A stretch of 64,000 nucleotides of DNA from Cyanodermella asteris (Eukaryota; Ascomycota; Lecanoromycetes; Ostropales; Stictidaceae), in NCBI GenBank assembly GCA_900618795.1, contig UYJD01000015.1, positions 751,034 through 815,033 of the forward strand, in the 5' to 3' direction. The notes beneath the pieces were generated by a model. The model saw nothing but the letters and a program-made list of their open reading frames with translations. It made no database searches and was not told the DNA's origin. Each line of letters starts with the position of its first letter. Position 1 is the first letter of the stretch. Positions 36,116 through 46,863 of this stretch are shown one piece after another. The translations under genes and the position numbers were made by a program.

Positions 36116-37216
36116 ATGACCGACCCATCCGCTCGAAGTTCAACGTCCGCCGAAATCCCCCTCTCCCACCTGGCACACCTGGCCCGACCGGGGAACTTCC
36201 ATCCCGTACCTCCCTCGGCAACGCCTCTCTCCCTCCCTCCTGCGTCGACTCCGCTCTCCGGACTTCTGGCGGCAGGCCACTTCCGCGCCGCGGCACTGCT
36301 CGCAGCCCGCCAGCTGTCCGCCCCGCCATCTGCGTCGTTGACGCCACTGCACGCCAGCGAGGTCCTGGCACTCTGGCACACCCGGCTCGCGGCTCTGTCA
36401 CTTCTCGCCTTCGAGCACATTGCATCCGACGAATCGCGGGCTCTGGGAGACGTGGTTGACGGGGAAGTCTACAGGTCTCCCGTGGATGGGGAGAACATCG
36501 TGCCGTGGGGTCTCCGGGTCCTGGCCGTGCGATTACAGGCGCGTGCAGAGGGAGATCTGAGTCGCGGGGTCATAGGGATGCATGTGCTTGCGCGAGAAGC
36601 GAGGAGACGGGCTACGGAGGGCGCCAACGACGAAGGTATGAGGAAAGTCTGGAGCGCGAGGTTGGCGGATCTGAGGATCCGGGTCGTGAGTTTGCTGGTC
36701 GAGGTCGGGGATCTGGAGGGTGCGGCGAGATTGCTCGAAGACGGCAGGACGAAGTGGGTGGATGACGGCGCGCATGACGAGGAGAAAAGCCTCCTCGACT
36801 CAAGGCTCGTGCTGCTGTACCTACACATTGGGAATGTGGAGCGGGCTACGGAGGTGCTGGCCGCGGCAGAGAAGCGTGGTGGTGCTCTCGTGCCGTTGCT
36901 GAAGCCGCTTCTGGCTGCTGTGGCAGATGGGGATTACGATGTCCATGATGCGGATCCAAGTGACGATGATGCGGCGATGCACAACCTGGCGGTCTGTAAG
37001 CTTTACTCGGGAGACTTGGAGGGAGCCAAGGAGATGTTGGAGGGTATGGTGGAAAGGGGATCCTGTTTCCCGACGCTGTTGTTCAATCTGACGACCATGT
37101 TTGAGTTGAGCACGGATAATGCAAAGGCTCTAAAGACGGAGCTTGCAAGAAGTCTGGGCGGCAAGCAGAAGGCTAGTCTCGGTGTTGAGTATAGCGGTGC
37201 TGGTTTGAAGCTTTGA
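36116..37216 (+). CDS. TPR protein resembling TRAPP subunit 12 (TRAPPC12)
   Basis: A single exon of 366 residues. Seen: a Pro/Ser-rich start, then helical repeats: SGLLAAGHFRAAALLAARQL, RLADLRIRVVSLLVEVGDLE, DSRLVLLYLHIGNVERATEV. The end is the conserved HNLAVCKLYSGDLEGAKEML with FPTLLFNLTTMFELST and a final LGVEYSGAGLKL. The NLAVC.LY.G.L..A...LE and LFNL.TMFEL pattern is that of the TRAPPC12 C-terminal TPR domain. Known: TRAPPC12 belongs to the TRAPPIII complex (exchange factor for Ypt1/Rab1) in animals and many filamentous fungi and acts in ER-Golgi traffic and autophagy. The identification rests on the C-terminal half. The protein is shorter than animal TRAPPC12, as in fungi generally. An upstream exon cannot be excluded. 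Confidence 0.75.
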   Translation: MTDPSARSSTSAEIPLSHLAHLARPGNFHPVPPSATPLSLPPASTPLSGLLAAGHFRAAALLAARQLSAPPSASLTPLHASEVLALWHTRLAALSLLAFEHIASDESRALGDVVDGEVYRSPVDGENIVPWGLRVLAVRLQARAEGDLSRGVIGMHVLAREARRRATEGANDEGMRKVWSARLADLRIRVVSLLVEVGDLEGAARLLEDGRTKWVDDGAHDEEKSLLDSRLVLLYLHIGNVERATEVLAAAEKRGGALVPLLKPLLAAVADGDYDVHDADPSDDDAAMHNLAVCKLYSGDLEGAKEMLEGMVERGSCFPTLLFNLTTMFELSTDNAKALKTELARSLGGKQKASLGVEYSGAGLKL

Positions 37217-38530
37217 GACATGCACGAGTTCTATCAAGCCGACTTGAGTCGTCTTTGAAACGGGTCGGGCGATCATATATACGAGCCTTCGCGTTGACGG
37301 CGCCGTCGCCCGGTTTAAAGTACATCCGCCACGCCATGAATGCAGGCTTGCTTTCGTGAGTTGGAACAGCCTACAGGCGGCAATGGACATGTCTGCGCAG
37401 GCCAAACAGCACAGACAAGGTTTAATGCATTATGTCTGGAGCAACACGGCTTTGACGTTGACCTTCGGCTCGAGTTTGTCAATTCTTGCATTGCGTTGTT
37501 CGAAAACACGAGCAGCGAAGATGTTTTGCATCAGCGCCGGCCATCGATTGAAGCATGCCTTGGGTGCTTGCCGGTTTTTGGAGGCTGTTCTTAGCCCTTG
37601 AAGGCAAGGGAGATGGCGGCTCAGATGAACTACATCGTCATCACCGATGCAGAATCACCGTTTTGCTTCGCTTCAACTTACCCAAGTGGCTGAATGTTCG
37701 TCCGTTCGTTCAGCATTCACGAAGAAAGATGTCAGGTTGGGAAACTTCCGGGAAGACTAAGCCCTTTTTTCCCACGCGACGTATCGAACCATGCATATGT
37801 TCTCGTGTTCAGCAGTGCAAAGTGCTGACCCAACAAAGCTTAAAACACCGACCATCTCAACATGATAACAGCCAGGTACTCACACAAGATGCGTTTCGCC
37901 AAGCTCGCTCAAAGAGGGTTGGCCTGGACATGAGTCTATCAAGTTCCCCTGCTGGCGACGTCGGCCCTTAGACAGCTCGGCATAGATGACCAAAATCGAG
38001 TTATGCCATGCGCGGCAGTTTCATCATAGCTCGCGCCAATACTTGCCTTGGGTCCAGTCTGAATTACAGTGTTGCGGCTACCGATCACTTTCTGAATGAA
38101 GCACATGCTCGAGAATCCTGTTCATACTAGCATGGTCATTCATTTCAGACGGTGGCTGACAGACTACAATGCTTAGACATGCTCACGGGTCGTCAGTCGT
38201 CCAATACAGCATAGCCATGCATCCTTACCATCTGATCACAATTACATACGTCAGGCGTTCTCTTTCCAAGCCCAAGTCTACACCCTGATGACAGCGGCTA
38301 ATTGATAGTAGAATAGGAATCGGCCGACAAAGGAGTGGCCCTGTTCTTGCCTCTGAGAGGGTCAAATAGGTCTTGATGAGCAGCTGAGGTCCTACGACTT
38401 GCAGTGGCCTTCTGCGAATGCACATTCAGATGAATGCCATGCTTCCGTTGCTGGCCGCCCTTTCTTTCAATGCCTCATCCTCGCCGATGCTTTTGCTGTC
38501 CACACGCTGCATTCGTCGGATCTCGGGAAC
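37217..38530. other. Convergent intergenic region, 1.3 kb
   Basis: Between the tails of the TRAPPC12-like gene and the 991-residue protein gene. Short overlapping + frames at 37340-37601 carry no recognised domain. No RNA gene seen. Confidence 0.45.
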
Positions 38531-41506
38531 CTACTCCTTCTTCGTCTGCTCGCCATGGTTCTCGCTCCTCGTCCTGGCCGTCGTCCGACCCGTTGATGGA
38601 GGCTGGCTGAATGGGGAGAGATTATATCTGCCTCGACTCCCATCAGCTGTTGGCAAGGCCGGTGTCTCAATGTGCTTTCCCGATGCTTGCCTTGTCGCTG
38701 TGGTTTCATCCAATCTAGCGAACGACTCAGACTCGCTAGCCTTTGCCCCTTGCGGGCGGGATGGTGGCATCTGACTTGCGTCATCAGCTCCGCCATGTTT
38801 CAAGGCTGGAGCTGCTGATGGCGGTGGTCGTGGGGAATCAACGCGGCCAAGTCGTGTGCCCTGGGACGGGTTCGGGCTACTGCTGTACAAGTTTCCGTAC
38901 GCCGATCGCAAGCGTTCAACGCGCTCCGGCGAGTGGCGCCCATCGCGAACGATATTACGGCCAGACTTGGGACTGGTGTCCAGAGCTGAGATTGGAGAAG
39001 GTACTGGATTAGGCCTCGTTGGCTCGTGGATGGGACCGTTGCCGACCGGTGGTCTAAATGATATAAGCTGCGAGGTGAGTAAGCTCTTTGCAGGATGGCC
39101 ATTAACGGTACGAGAATCTGTCATCTTTCCAGCATCATCATGCGCAGGTGCAGAGCGGTATCGATTAATGATCTCCGTCTTGAAGTCGTCTTTCTCTTCT
39201 GCTGGTCGGTTTCTGGCCGCAGGATTAACTCCAGCTCTGATGCGATCGCGAGCAGGTGCGTCGACCGCTTTGATGTTGCCCCGATTACCAGCCAGACTGG
39301 TAAATGTGGGCACCTGGACCTGGTGGGATGTCGATTCATTTTTGCGATGGATTCGGAACTTGGCGGGACGTTCGGGGTGCGTAGCAAGGATCCGTTGCTC
39401 AAGGAGGGCCTCTTCCTCCTCTGCCTCTTTTCTGGCCCTCTCGGCCTGACGCTGGTCCGCTCCTATGGCGGGAAAAGCATGAATCATGTAAAACGGAGAC
39501 GGCTTGTCGCTACCGTTCGAATGTAAGCTCGTCACCGAAGTCTGAGGAGCGTGTTGCTGTGGCTCACGGGTAGGTTTGGACCGGATCTTCTTGACAAACA
39601 AGATCGGAGCTTCTTCATCACTGGCAGTATCTGCGTGTTCACGTCGGTGACGGCTCTTCTCGTACTTAATTGGCCCAGCCTGTAAGCTTTCCTGATGATC
39701 TGGGGCGGTATCGACTTCGCTATATGGGTTGCTGCTCCCAAGGTCTTCCCAGCTCTGAAGATACGGGTTGTTTGCCGACTGTTCGTGGTGATACTGGGTT
39801 TGTACTGACGAGGCTTGAAACTCATACATGCCATAGGGCCCATTATTGTCGTTCGTAGCATCGTGGTACTCATCAATTCGCTTTGGAGTTCTATCCGTTG
39901 CACGAGAATACACACTCGCCGTCTCGACAGTGTCCATCGCGGTAGATCTGCGCTCGGTTCCGAGACCCAGGAACCCAGAGCGAAGCTGACGACTCTCTTG
40001 CGCCATGAGACCTGAATGGTACGTTTGATCCCGTAATTGCTTAGCTGGAGAAGGTGAACACTGCTGGCGATGCTCATCGGCAATGCGCAGCTGGTACGGG
40101 CGTGGCCGGGGATACTGGATGTATTCTTGAGGCCCAACCTCGTCGTCCTCCCACTCATCTATGTCTCCAAGTTGGCCATGCAAAGATTGGAGTGAGCCGT
40201 CCACTGGATTCATTTGCTTGCCTTTGTTGATCGCATTTCCGAGCGACGGAAACGTCACATTCTGGTAGCTCGGATCTCCTAGTTGAGCTATGTGTGAGTC
40301 TTCTGCGGAAGACCATTGGCTACCATCGCGTGGTCCTAGATGTCGAGACATGTTAGACTGATCCTGGTTGGCAATGTGATTTCCCAATGAATGGAGGCGA
40401 GAAAGATCAAGGGGAGGCACCGTGTTCCCAGTCACCGTCCGTGGAGGAGTTTGAAACTGGTAGTATCGCGCGTTCCTGGCCGCTCTGGAGTTTGACGGCT
40501 GGTATGGAGGACCGTCCTCATCAATGGTAGTAAGACGTTTTGCATCGTACTCTGTCAGGCCTGGTACGCTGCCTGTCAAGGATGTGTCATCCTTGAGCGC
40601 GTCATATTCCCAGCTGGAAAGTCTCGTTTGAATGCCATTAGGCAGGCGACCGCTCCCACTCCCGTAAGCAGGCTGTAGCTGTCCTGGCAGGCCAGCGATC
40701 GGATCATCAAGATCTTGTATAAAAGCATCGTCTCGTGGGTCGTAATCTGGGATGTCATCGATCGCTTGTCTGGCGTCTTGAGACTGATGATGAAGGTCCA
40801 TGGCTGAGCCGTTGACTGTGTCATCGTCAAACGGACTGAAGTGTGGTACCTGTGCTGAAACGTGTTGGGCAGGTACTTCTGATATGGAGTTTTTGGAACT
40901 TTCTCTCATGTGAAAGATGTTCTGCACACCCTTTCTCAAGGACGAGAGCCGCTTCCGGAATGAAGCACTTTTTTGAAGCGAATCTTTGGAGGTATCCCTT
41001 GTGTGCTTGGACGAAGCTCCGTCTTCCGTAGTCTCTTCACTGCCAGATCTTAGGGTCTTTTTGAATGAGAAGTCACGACGCTTCGATTGTTGCTTGTCGT
41101 GGTGTTTCTCATGCTTCGACAACAGCTTCTGTGCCGATGCTGTCGCGCTCAGTGCATAGTATTCTTGTTGCGCAAGGTTTATGGCAACTGGAGATGCATA
41201 ATAAACAGGGCCCGCCCGAGGGGAGCTGAATGCGACTGAAGGCCCAGCATCAGAACCACAAAGTGAGCTTCGAGACCTTGTCAGTCGAGCTCGGTCGAGT
41301 AGAGAGCGCGTCGAGTGCAAGGACTTGGCTTTCCTGAGTTTGTTCGGGCTGGGAGTAGGCGCAGGTGAAGGGAAAAGGGGAAGTGCAGTGATCGACTGAG
41401 AAGGATATCTCAATGAGCGAGCAGACTGCGTGTGTCGAAGTCGTTGCTGCTGAGAGCGCAGTATCTCTATAGATGCAGCTTGTTGTCGGGTAATAGACCT
41501 CTGCAT
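38531..41506 (-). CDS. Hypothetical 991-residue, largely disordered protein
   Basis: I do not recognise the family. Seen: one long exon with an even codon pattern, so it is very likely real. The N-terminus is basic and Arg/Ser-rich (SITRQQAASIEILRSQQQRL, KLRKAKSLHSTRSLLDRARL), followed by QEYYALSATASAQKLLSKHE and a Lys-rich patch. The middle is Ser/Gln/Asp-rich with repeated YXY and PPxY-like segments. A short charged helix, GADQRQAERARKEAEEEEAL (near 39440), leads into ATHPERPAKFRIHRKNE, probably the best-conserved part. The C-terminus is Ser/Pro/Arg-rich. There is no signal peptide, membrane segment or catalytic motif. The basic Ser-rich N-terminus could be phosphorylated and bind nucleic acid or the cortex, but that is only a guess. 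The start is the first ATG of the frame, and an upstream exon is possible. Confidence 0.75.
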   Translation of the reverse strand: MQRSITRQQAASIEILRSQQQRLRHTQSARSLRYPSQSITALPLFPSPAPTPSPNKLRKAKSLHSTRSLLDRARLTRSRSSLCGSDAGPSVAFSSPRAGPVYYASPVAINLAQQEYYALSATASAQKLLSKHEKHHDKQQSKRRDFSFKKTLRSGSEETTEDGASSKHTRDTSKDSLQKSASFRKRLSSLRKGVQNIFHMRESSKNSISEVPAQHVSAQVPHFSPFDDDTVNGSAMDLHHQSQDARQAIDDIPDYDPRDDAFIQDLDDPIAGLPGQLQPAYGSGSGRLPNGIQTRLSSWEYDALKDDTSLTGSVPGLTEYDAKRLTTIDEDGPPYQPSNSRAARNARYYQFQTPPRTVTGNTVPPLDLSRLHSLGNHIANQDQSNMSRHLGPRDGSQWSSAEDSHIAQLGDPSYQNVTFPSLGNAINKGKQMNPVDGSLQSLHGQLGDIDEWEDDEVGPQEYIQYPRPRPYQLRIADEHRQQCSPSPAKQLRDQTYHSGLMAQESRQLRSGFLGLGTERRSTAMDTVETASVYSRATDRTPKRIDEYHDATNDNNGPYGMYEFQASSVQTQYHHEQSANNPYLQSWEDLGSSNPYSEVDTAPDHQESLQAGPIKYEKSRHRREHADTASDEEAPILFVKKIRSKPTREPQQHAPQTSVTSLHSNGSDKPSPFYMIHAFPAIGADQRQAERARKEAEEEEALLEQRILATHPERPAKFRIHRKNESTSHQVQVPTFTSLAGNRGNIKAVDAPARDRIRAGVNPAARNRPAEEKDDFKTEIINRYRSAPAHDDAGKMTDSRTVNGHPAKSLLTSQLISFRPPVGNGPIHEPTRPNPVPSPISALDTSPKSGRNIVRDGRHSPERVERLRSAYGNLYSSSPNPSQGTRLGRVDSPRPPPSAAPALKHGGADDASQMPPSRPQGAKASESESFARLDETTATRQASGKHIETPALPTADGSRGRYNLSPFSQPPSTGRTTARTRSENHGEQTKKE

Positions 41507-42547
41507 GAGTTGGCAGTTCTTGTTGGGACCTGCGAAACGAATGGACTGGCCAGGTCCAGAGAAGTCAGATGGTGGAGCCAGCAGTTGCGATCGCTCGGGA
41601 GAGTAAGCCTGTTGTGCAGCCGTCCTGGCCTGGACTTTTCGTAATTCTGGATCATAGCCATCTTGCAGGTCCTAGCTGCTATGTTGCGTACGACACGATC
41701 GCGTCGATCGTGCGTGTCGCAGCCTTTGGGCCCGCTCAGTATTGTGTCTGGATAGCATGCTTGAAGCGAGCGCAAGACGAAGAGAATAAGCTTCTGATTA
41801 GCCAAAGTTCTGATGAAAGCCTAGTCTATCCCAGAACCAATGCTATTGCTGCAGGTCCTCGATCAACAGGAAAGACTGGGAGCCGTCGTTTTCACCGAGC
41901 AACAATCGTTCCACTGGAACGTGCCTACCTCATCCGCACGGAAATTTCGAGGTAGTCGAGCTCAACACCTCGGCAGGCTCGATCTCAAACATTGTTGAGA
42001 CTGATTGTAGCGAGATTGGCTTTTTCGATCAGTATTACGACCGACAGGAAGATACTAGAGCTTCCATCACCGACCACACGTAATTGCTTGCGATGCTTAG
42101 AATAACTGGACACGCGTCGAAGCTTGAAGACCTGCACATAGGCCTGCCAAGTGCTGTATGATCCGCCATTCAAACGTCATCCTGCCAGGTGAGACTTCGC
42201 GAATAGCGCGATCCAGAATTACCAACCATTCATCGGCTTCGTTGGACAGCCAACGCGCTGATGCAGCATGGCGGCGTCGAATAAGTGAGCTGGCGAGAAC
42301 TGGCGCGTCTGAGGTGTTGAAAGCGTAGACGACGATACTCAGCGCGATGTCGCATTGAATCAGCCAATCTTGTCAGCAATGATGGGGTGTGTGAGTTGAG
42401 CGAATACGCATCAGGCTTGAGGACGTGAGTGCCGAGGCGAGTTCGGCAGAAACTGGTTGTGAAAAATTTCAGTTCACTCTGCACCTGACAGCATCTGAGT
42501 CGTTCCCATTGAATGTGAGTTAGGCGTGCAAGGGAGTTTGCTGTCAC
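41507..42547. other. Intergenic region left of the second gap
   Basis: 1.04 kb. It contains the upstream region of the 991-residue protein gene and a striking compound inverted repeat (see 41691-41719). The + frame at 41569-41955 shows no domain and is not called. Confidence 0.45.
41691..41719. repeat. Compound inverted repeat
   Basis: A perfect 8-bp stem CACGATCG / CGATCGTG with a CGT loop (41694-41712) is flanked by a second matching pair, CGACAC (41691-41696) and GTGTCG (41714-41719). The two pairings overlap and would compete. It lies about 190 bp upstream of the 991-residue protein gene on the minus strand. It could be a dimeric regulator site or chance. Confidence 0.5.
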
Positions 42548-43110
42548 NNNNNNNNNNNNNNNNNNNNNNNNNNNNNNNNNNNNNNNNNNNNNNNNNNNNN
42601 NNNNNNNNNNNNNNNNNNNNNNNNNNNNNNNNNNNNNNNNNNNNNNNNNNNNNNNNNNNNNNNNNNNNNNNNNNNNNNNNNNNNNNNNNNNNNNNNNNNN
42701 NNNNNNNNNNNNNNNNNNNNNNNNNNNNNNNNNNNNNNNNNNNNNNNNNNNNNNNNNNNNNNNNNNNNNNNNNNNNNNNNNNNNNNNNNNNNNNNNNNNN
42801 NNNNNNNNNNNNNNNNNNNNNNNNNNNNNNNNNNNNNNNNNNNNNNNNNNNNNNNNNNNNNNNNNNNNNNNNNNNNNNNNNNNNNNNNNNNNNNNNNNNN
42901 NNNNNNNNNNNNNNNNNNNNNNNNNNNNNNNNNNNNNNNNNNNNNNNNNNNNNNNNNNNNNNNNNNNNNNNNNNNNNNNNNNNNNNNNNNNNNNNNNNNN
43001 NNNNNNNNNNNNNNNNNNNNNNNNNNNNNNNNNNNNNNNNNNNNNNNNNNNNNNNNNNNNNNNNNNNNNNNNNNNNNNNNNNNNNNNNNNNNNNNNNNNN
43101 NNNNNNNNNN
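42548..43110. other. Assembly gap (563 N)
   Basis: The sequence is unknown. The long apparent frames through it are artefacts of N. Confidence 0.99.
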
Positions 43111-43297
43111 TTTGCATCTTGTACCCCATCTCAAACAATTTTTCAAATTTTTCGTTTTCACGCCAAGTCGTACCAAACATCTCGTCCATAGCTTCATCGT
43201 GTCCAGCCTCCAGATCTGCAGAATTCAATTCTTCGTATGCCATACTCCATACGCTCTGCGCCTCTTCCTCGGTGGTCGCTAGGTAGTGCACTTTCAA
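43111..43297 (-). CDS. Possible gene fragment running into the gap
   Basis: Seen: on the minus strand a charged, coding-looking stretch (HYLATTEEEAQSVWSMAYEE, then DEMFGTTWRENEKFEKLFEM) runs to the edge of the gap. Immediately upstream (43493-43308) another short stretch, FNRKHLPGLIDYLQDYTMKE, could be an earlier exon. A donor (GTAAGC or GTACGA), a CCTAATGC branch and a GTGTAG end lie between them, but no join that I tried keeps the frame. Whether this is an intact gene, a pseudogene or part of a repeat cannot be decided without the gap sequence. Family not recognised. Confidence 0.3.
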
Positions 43298-43493
43298 TAC
43301 CCATATGCTACACTTGCATTAGGCACCACGACAGCCTACCAAGCCCGACGCTACTCATATCGTCCCTCGTACGTATGTTATAGCCTACGTATTCCTCCGT
43401 TCCTTTAATCTCTTTCATTGTATAGTCTTGAAGGTAATCGATCAGGCCTGGTAAGTGCTTACGGTTAAATATGAGCACCTCGCTGTAACACAC

Positions 43494-45587
43494 AAAATTC
43501 TAGATCACGAGACCAGGCCGTGGTGGCAGGAGAGAGGCCTTGCCAGCTTGGAAGAAGAGAACGACGGAGACCGGAACTGCGTACAGGCTGATGCTCACCA
43601 GGGTATTATTTTCACCAGGTGAACATGATGAATACAAACAGCATGGTGGCAGTATTTACAGAGACAGACGACTTGAGATACGTATGGCGAACTTCATGTT
43701 CAGCTCGCAAGCTGAGCTTGATCATATATGGGGCTGTGATTGAAGACTACACGACTTGTGAAAGATCCAAAGACGGCCGTATAGAAGGTCAGCTCCGTGT
43801 AGGCAACAGCTTTCAGAGAGTTTCTCTCCACTTACCATCGCTCCAATGTTATTTTGACGGTCCAGTAACGTGCGGGCCTTCAAGGCGGTCGCTTACAGCG
43901 TGTAAAATAGCGTCTTATAGCTCCGCGCACAAGCCAACGACGCCGAAGATGTTCAATAGTGCTCACTCAAAACCTCGCGAGCTGAGGTGGACACCACTCG
44001 CTGCTTTGAGCGGCCGGGAAATTGCATCCAAGGTCGGAAACTCACCTTGCATGGCTGAGTTTCTGCTCTCAGAACAGGGCGGATTTCTGTTTGCTTTCAT
44101 TAACAGGCTATGGCTGGCTTGTTACGCGTCGATTTGATGTGCGTTTCGGTGTCTGAGGAGGATTGTAAAGGGTGAGACGAACGGCACGAGACCACTGATG
44201 GTGTTCCGAGCCCAGACCAGCGCATCACAGGTCGATTCTGGCGCTGCAGGCGATCAAGGAGCCATTCGCGAGCTGGCCTCGGGGCCCAGAGGAATTGCGT
44301 GAATGGGAGGCCAACCCGCCAGCGGAAGCCCTAAATCATGCATCTTTGACAATGCCAGACGAGGTCACAGCTGAGAGCATAGTGCACGGATCGTAACCCT
44401 TAAGGTAAAGATCTCAGTAGGGAAGTTGGAGATGGAACGATGGCATAACTTTGGTGTTGTCAGGTGGCAGAGCCGGAAAAAAGTAAGGCGATCCGAAGCT
44501 GAATCCGAGCCGCTTCAAGTTCTTCCTGCAAAATGCTCCAGGTACAGACTACACAACTTGGACCAACATTCAGACACCGCCATACGAGGCAGTCATAGCC
44601 TCAAGTGACGTATTCGCTTGACTGCTTGGATCATGTCTGGAACATTGCTGTGCCTCCTCCACAAAGGAGTACACGACATGCTCTCGAGGTTGTTGGTAGA
44701 GACGGCACAGAAGCAGTGAGTGACAGCAGGGCTAATAATAAGTCTACTGGTATGTGAGGTGTCACGATGCCTCAGCACAGGGCAACGGTTTACACCGACC
44801 CTGAGGCGCAAGACACGGATGAAAGCAGCAGGTGTTTGATTGACATTTTATTGTCCATTTAAGGTACCCCCGAGCGAGAAGCGCACAGATACCCGACAAG
44901 CCACGGAGGCGCACAGGCAGCACAGCCTTTGTGGATTTCGAGCTGATCTTCACCTTGTGCAATATGTTGAAACAAGCTCCTCATACTGTTCCTGATCCCT
45001 CGAAGTTGGACTTGTTGCTTCTCTATATTCTCTGAGACAAATCGACGTCATGTGGGACGTTCCCCAGACAGACATGTAACGGAGCCGCAGCCACCGCGTC
45101 GAATGCAACCCTCGCCACGTGAGCCGCACCGGAGACAGTTTCACATCGACGTCAATCTTCTTCAGTCTTGACAAGGCTTCCATAGGGCTGCATCGAATGT
45201 CTATGTTGATTCCATGAAGATCTACACTTCCAACACGACGGCACATGCCATACGCCGTGGTCGAAACGTTGCAATGCCACGCTTGGACATCATCAACGGC
45301 TTCATCGTCCCGGCCATGGGCAGTCGATCGTTCCCATTGTGCCGGATCGTTGGCTGAAGATGAGAACTGGGTGACGGATCAGCAAATTCAGCAGTGCGGA
45401 CAAGAGCTTCATGAGCAGAGAGTCCTCCGTCAAAGTGTATATAGTTTGCAGACATTCCCTCCGTACTCCCATCAGATCATCACCATCATCTTCCTCAGCT
45501 CCCAGCATCCGACAACATCCTCTACATTTCGATCAACTTTCCTGCTACCAGCCAAATCAATAAACTCAGCACCAATCACCAATCATC
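43494..45587. other. Gene-poor stretch, about 2.1 kb
   Basis: The longest frame (43619-44137, +, 172 codons) has no signal peptide, repeat or domain that I recognise. The right end contains the promoter of the next gene. No RNA gene seen. Confidence 0.4.
45437..45444 (+). promoter_or_regulatory. TATA box of the secreted-protein gene
   Basis: GTATATAG lies 145-150 bp upstream of the ATG at 45588. The leader after it is C/T- and CAT-rich, as in strongly expressed fungal genes. Inferred from position. Confidence 0.5.
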
Positions 45588-46244
45588 ATGCGTTCCTCGA
45601 CCATCTCCCTCCTGGCCTTGACGGCAGCCACCGCCTCCGCCATCCCCGCCCAAGTCGTGAAGAGGGACTGGACAAACGACGCCAACGGCAACGTCAAGAT
45701 CTACTTCTCGGACGACAAGACCAAGCTCGGAACCGTCAAGATCGACCAGATCATGGACGACATCGCCAAAGCCTGCAGCACCGCCGGCACCTGCGACACG
45801 GGCGACATCACCGAGAAAGGCCAGCTGATCGCAGGCGGCACCGCCGGCCAAGTCGACGACATCACCGTCACAATCTCCCCCAGCGGCTCGTACCCGACCT
45901 GGATCCACAACGGCCTCATCGACGCACTCCGCGCCGCCGTCCACGCCGCCGCCGACTGCCAGGACGTCACCAACACGCCCACGTGCCCGAACCCGGCCGT
46001 CTACTGTCCGGCCACGTCCTCGACCGTGAACGAGTGTACGGTCCCGCGATACTGGGGCATCGATTACCAGGCCAAGGATGCTGCGAACGCGGCGCCTCCC
46101 AACATCAACGCCAACGTCAAGATGCAGATTGATGGGAACAATTACTGTGCCGACTTTACCAAGGTTGGCGGCGCGGTTGCTGGTGCTGTCAACGGTGTAG
46201 CCGGTGGCATTTTCACCCTGCTCAGTCTGGTTTGCCAGTCCTAA
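45588..46244 (+). CDS. Small cysteine-containing secreted protein (effector-type candidate)
   Basis: A single exon of 218 residues with a TCATC-ATG context. Seen: a signal peptide (MRSSTISLLALTAATASAIP) followed by a Kex2-like KR at about residue 25 (QVVKRDWTNDANG). The mature part is acidic and has eight cysteines: KACSTAGTC, ADCQDVTNTPTC, AVYC, NEC, NNYC and LVCQS. Eight is an even number and suits four disulfides. The central part (GQLIAGGTAGQVDDITVTIS, SYPTWIHNGLIDAL) looks like an alternating strand-helix fold, and the end is hydrophobic and glycine-rich. There is no membrane or GPI signal. Family not recognised. Codon use is strongly C-ending, which implies high expression. A role in host or surface interaction is inference from secretion and cysteine content only. 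Confidence 0.82.
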   Translation: MRSSTISLLALTAATASAIPAQVVKRDWTNDANGNVKIYFSDDKTKLGTVKIDQIMDDIAKACSTAGTCDTGDITEKGQLIAGGTAGQVDDITVTISPSGSYPTWIHNGLIDALRAAVHAAADCQDVTNTPTCPNPAVYCPATSSTVNECTVPRYWGIDYQAKDAANAAPPNINANVKMQIDGNNYCADFTKVGGAVAGAVNGVAGGIFTLLSLVCQS

Positions 46245-46863
46245 GTAGAGGGGTTTGTTTTGGGATATCTGCTTTTGTTATCGTTTAGCTGTGGCGTTAT
46301 GGAAGTCTGTCCTATGTGTGGAATGCCGAGCTGGACTCGACGCTGTAACAACAATACGGAGATGATGATGTGTGTATGATTAACAACCGCGAGGAACGGA
46401 AATATCAAATCTGATCAGAAAGAATATTGTCGTGCATCTTTGCGAAAAACACACTAGACGAATGGTTCATCTTTGACGACGGAATGAGCCTTCGACCTGT
46501 CAGCTGCGTTCAGAGCCCTAAAAAAAAATGTCCCGTAGTTTCAGCCCCTATATTGACCATTCCCTGGCCACCCCTCGGTCTAAGACCGACAGTAGGTGAT
46601 CATTCAGCGAGAGCCGCTTAATGCTACATCCAGGGCGCGTTAAACTCACTGTCGCCAATCTGCTCAACGAGGACTACAAGCTACCCCTGTGCTTCCACTC
46701 TCTGCTCCATCCAGCAATGCTGTTTCGGGATTACGTCAATTAAACTTAAAAAAGTCATCACATTGCGAGTCGCCAAAATCAGCGGCGAAAAAGTATCATA
46801 CAAGCTTTTTTGATAGCTTCCGCCTCTATTTCCAGAATGTGCAACAAGGTCCCATTTCTAGTC
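46245..46863. other. Convergent 3' region between the secreted-protein gene and WBP1
   Basis: 619 bases. An A9 run lies near 46520. No further gene seen. Confidence 0.5.

Noticed and set aside
35704-36459. 251-codon + frame overlapping the start of the TRAPPC12-like gene
   Set aside because: Arg/Pro/His-rich shadow composition, whereas the overlapping frame from 36116 carries conserved TPR sequence.
42230-43297. 355-codon minus-strand frame across the second gap
   Set aside because: Most of it is N. Only the piece right of the gap looks coding.
45245-46132. 295-codon + frame overlapping the eight-cysteine secreted protein
   Set aside because: Its Arg/His/Pro-rich product is the shadow of C-ending codons in the true frame, which has a signal peptide and ordered cysteines.
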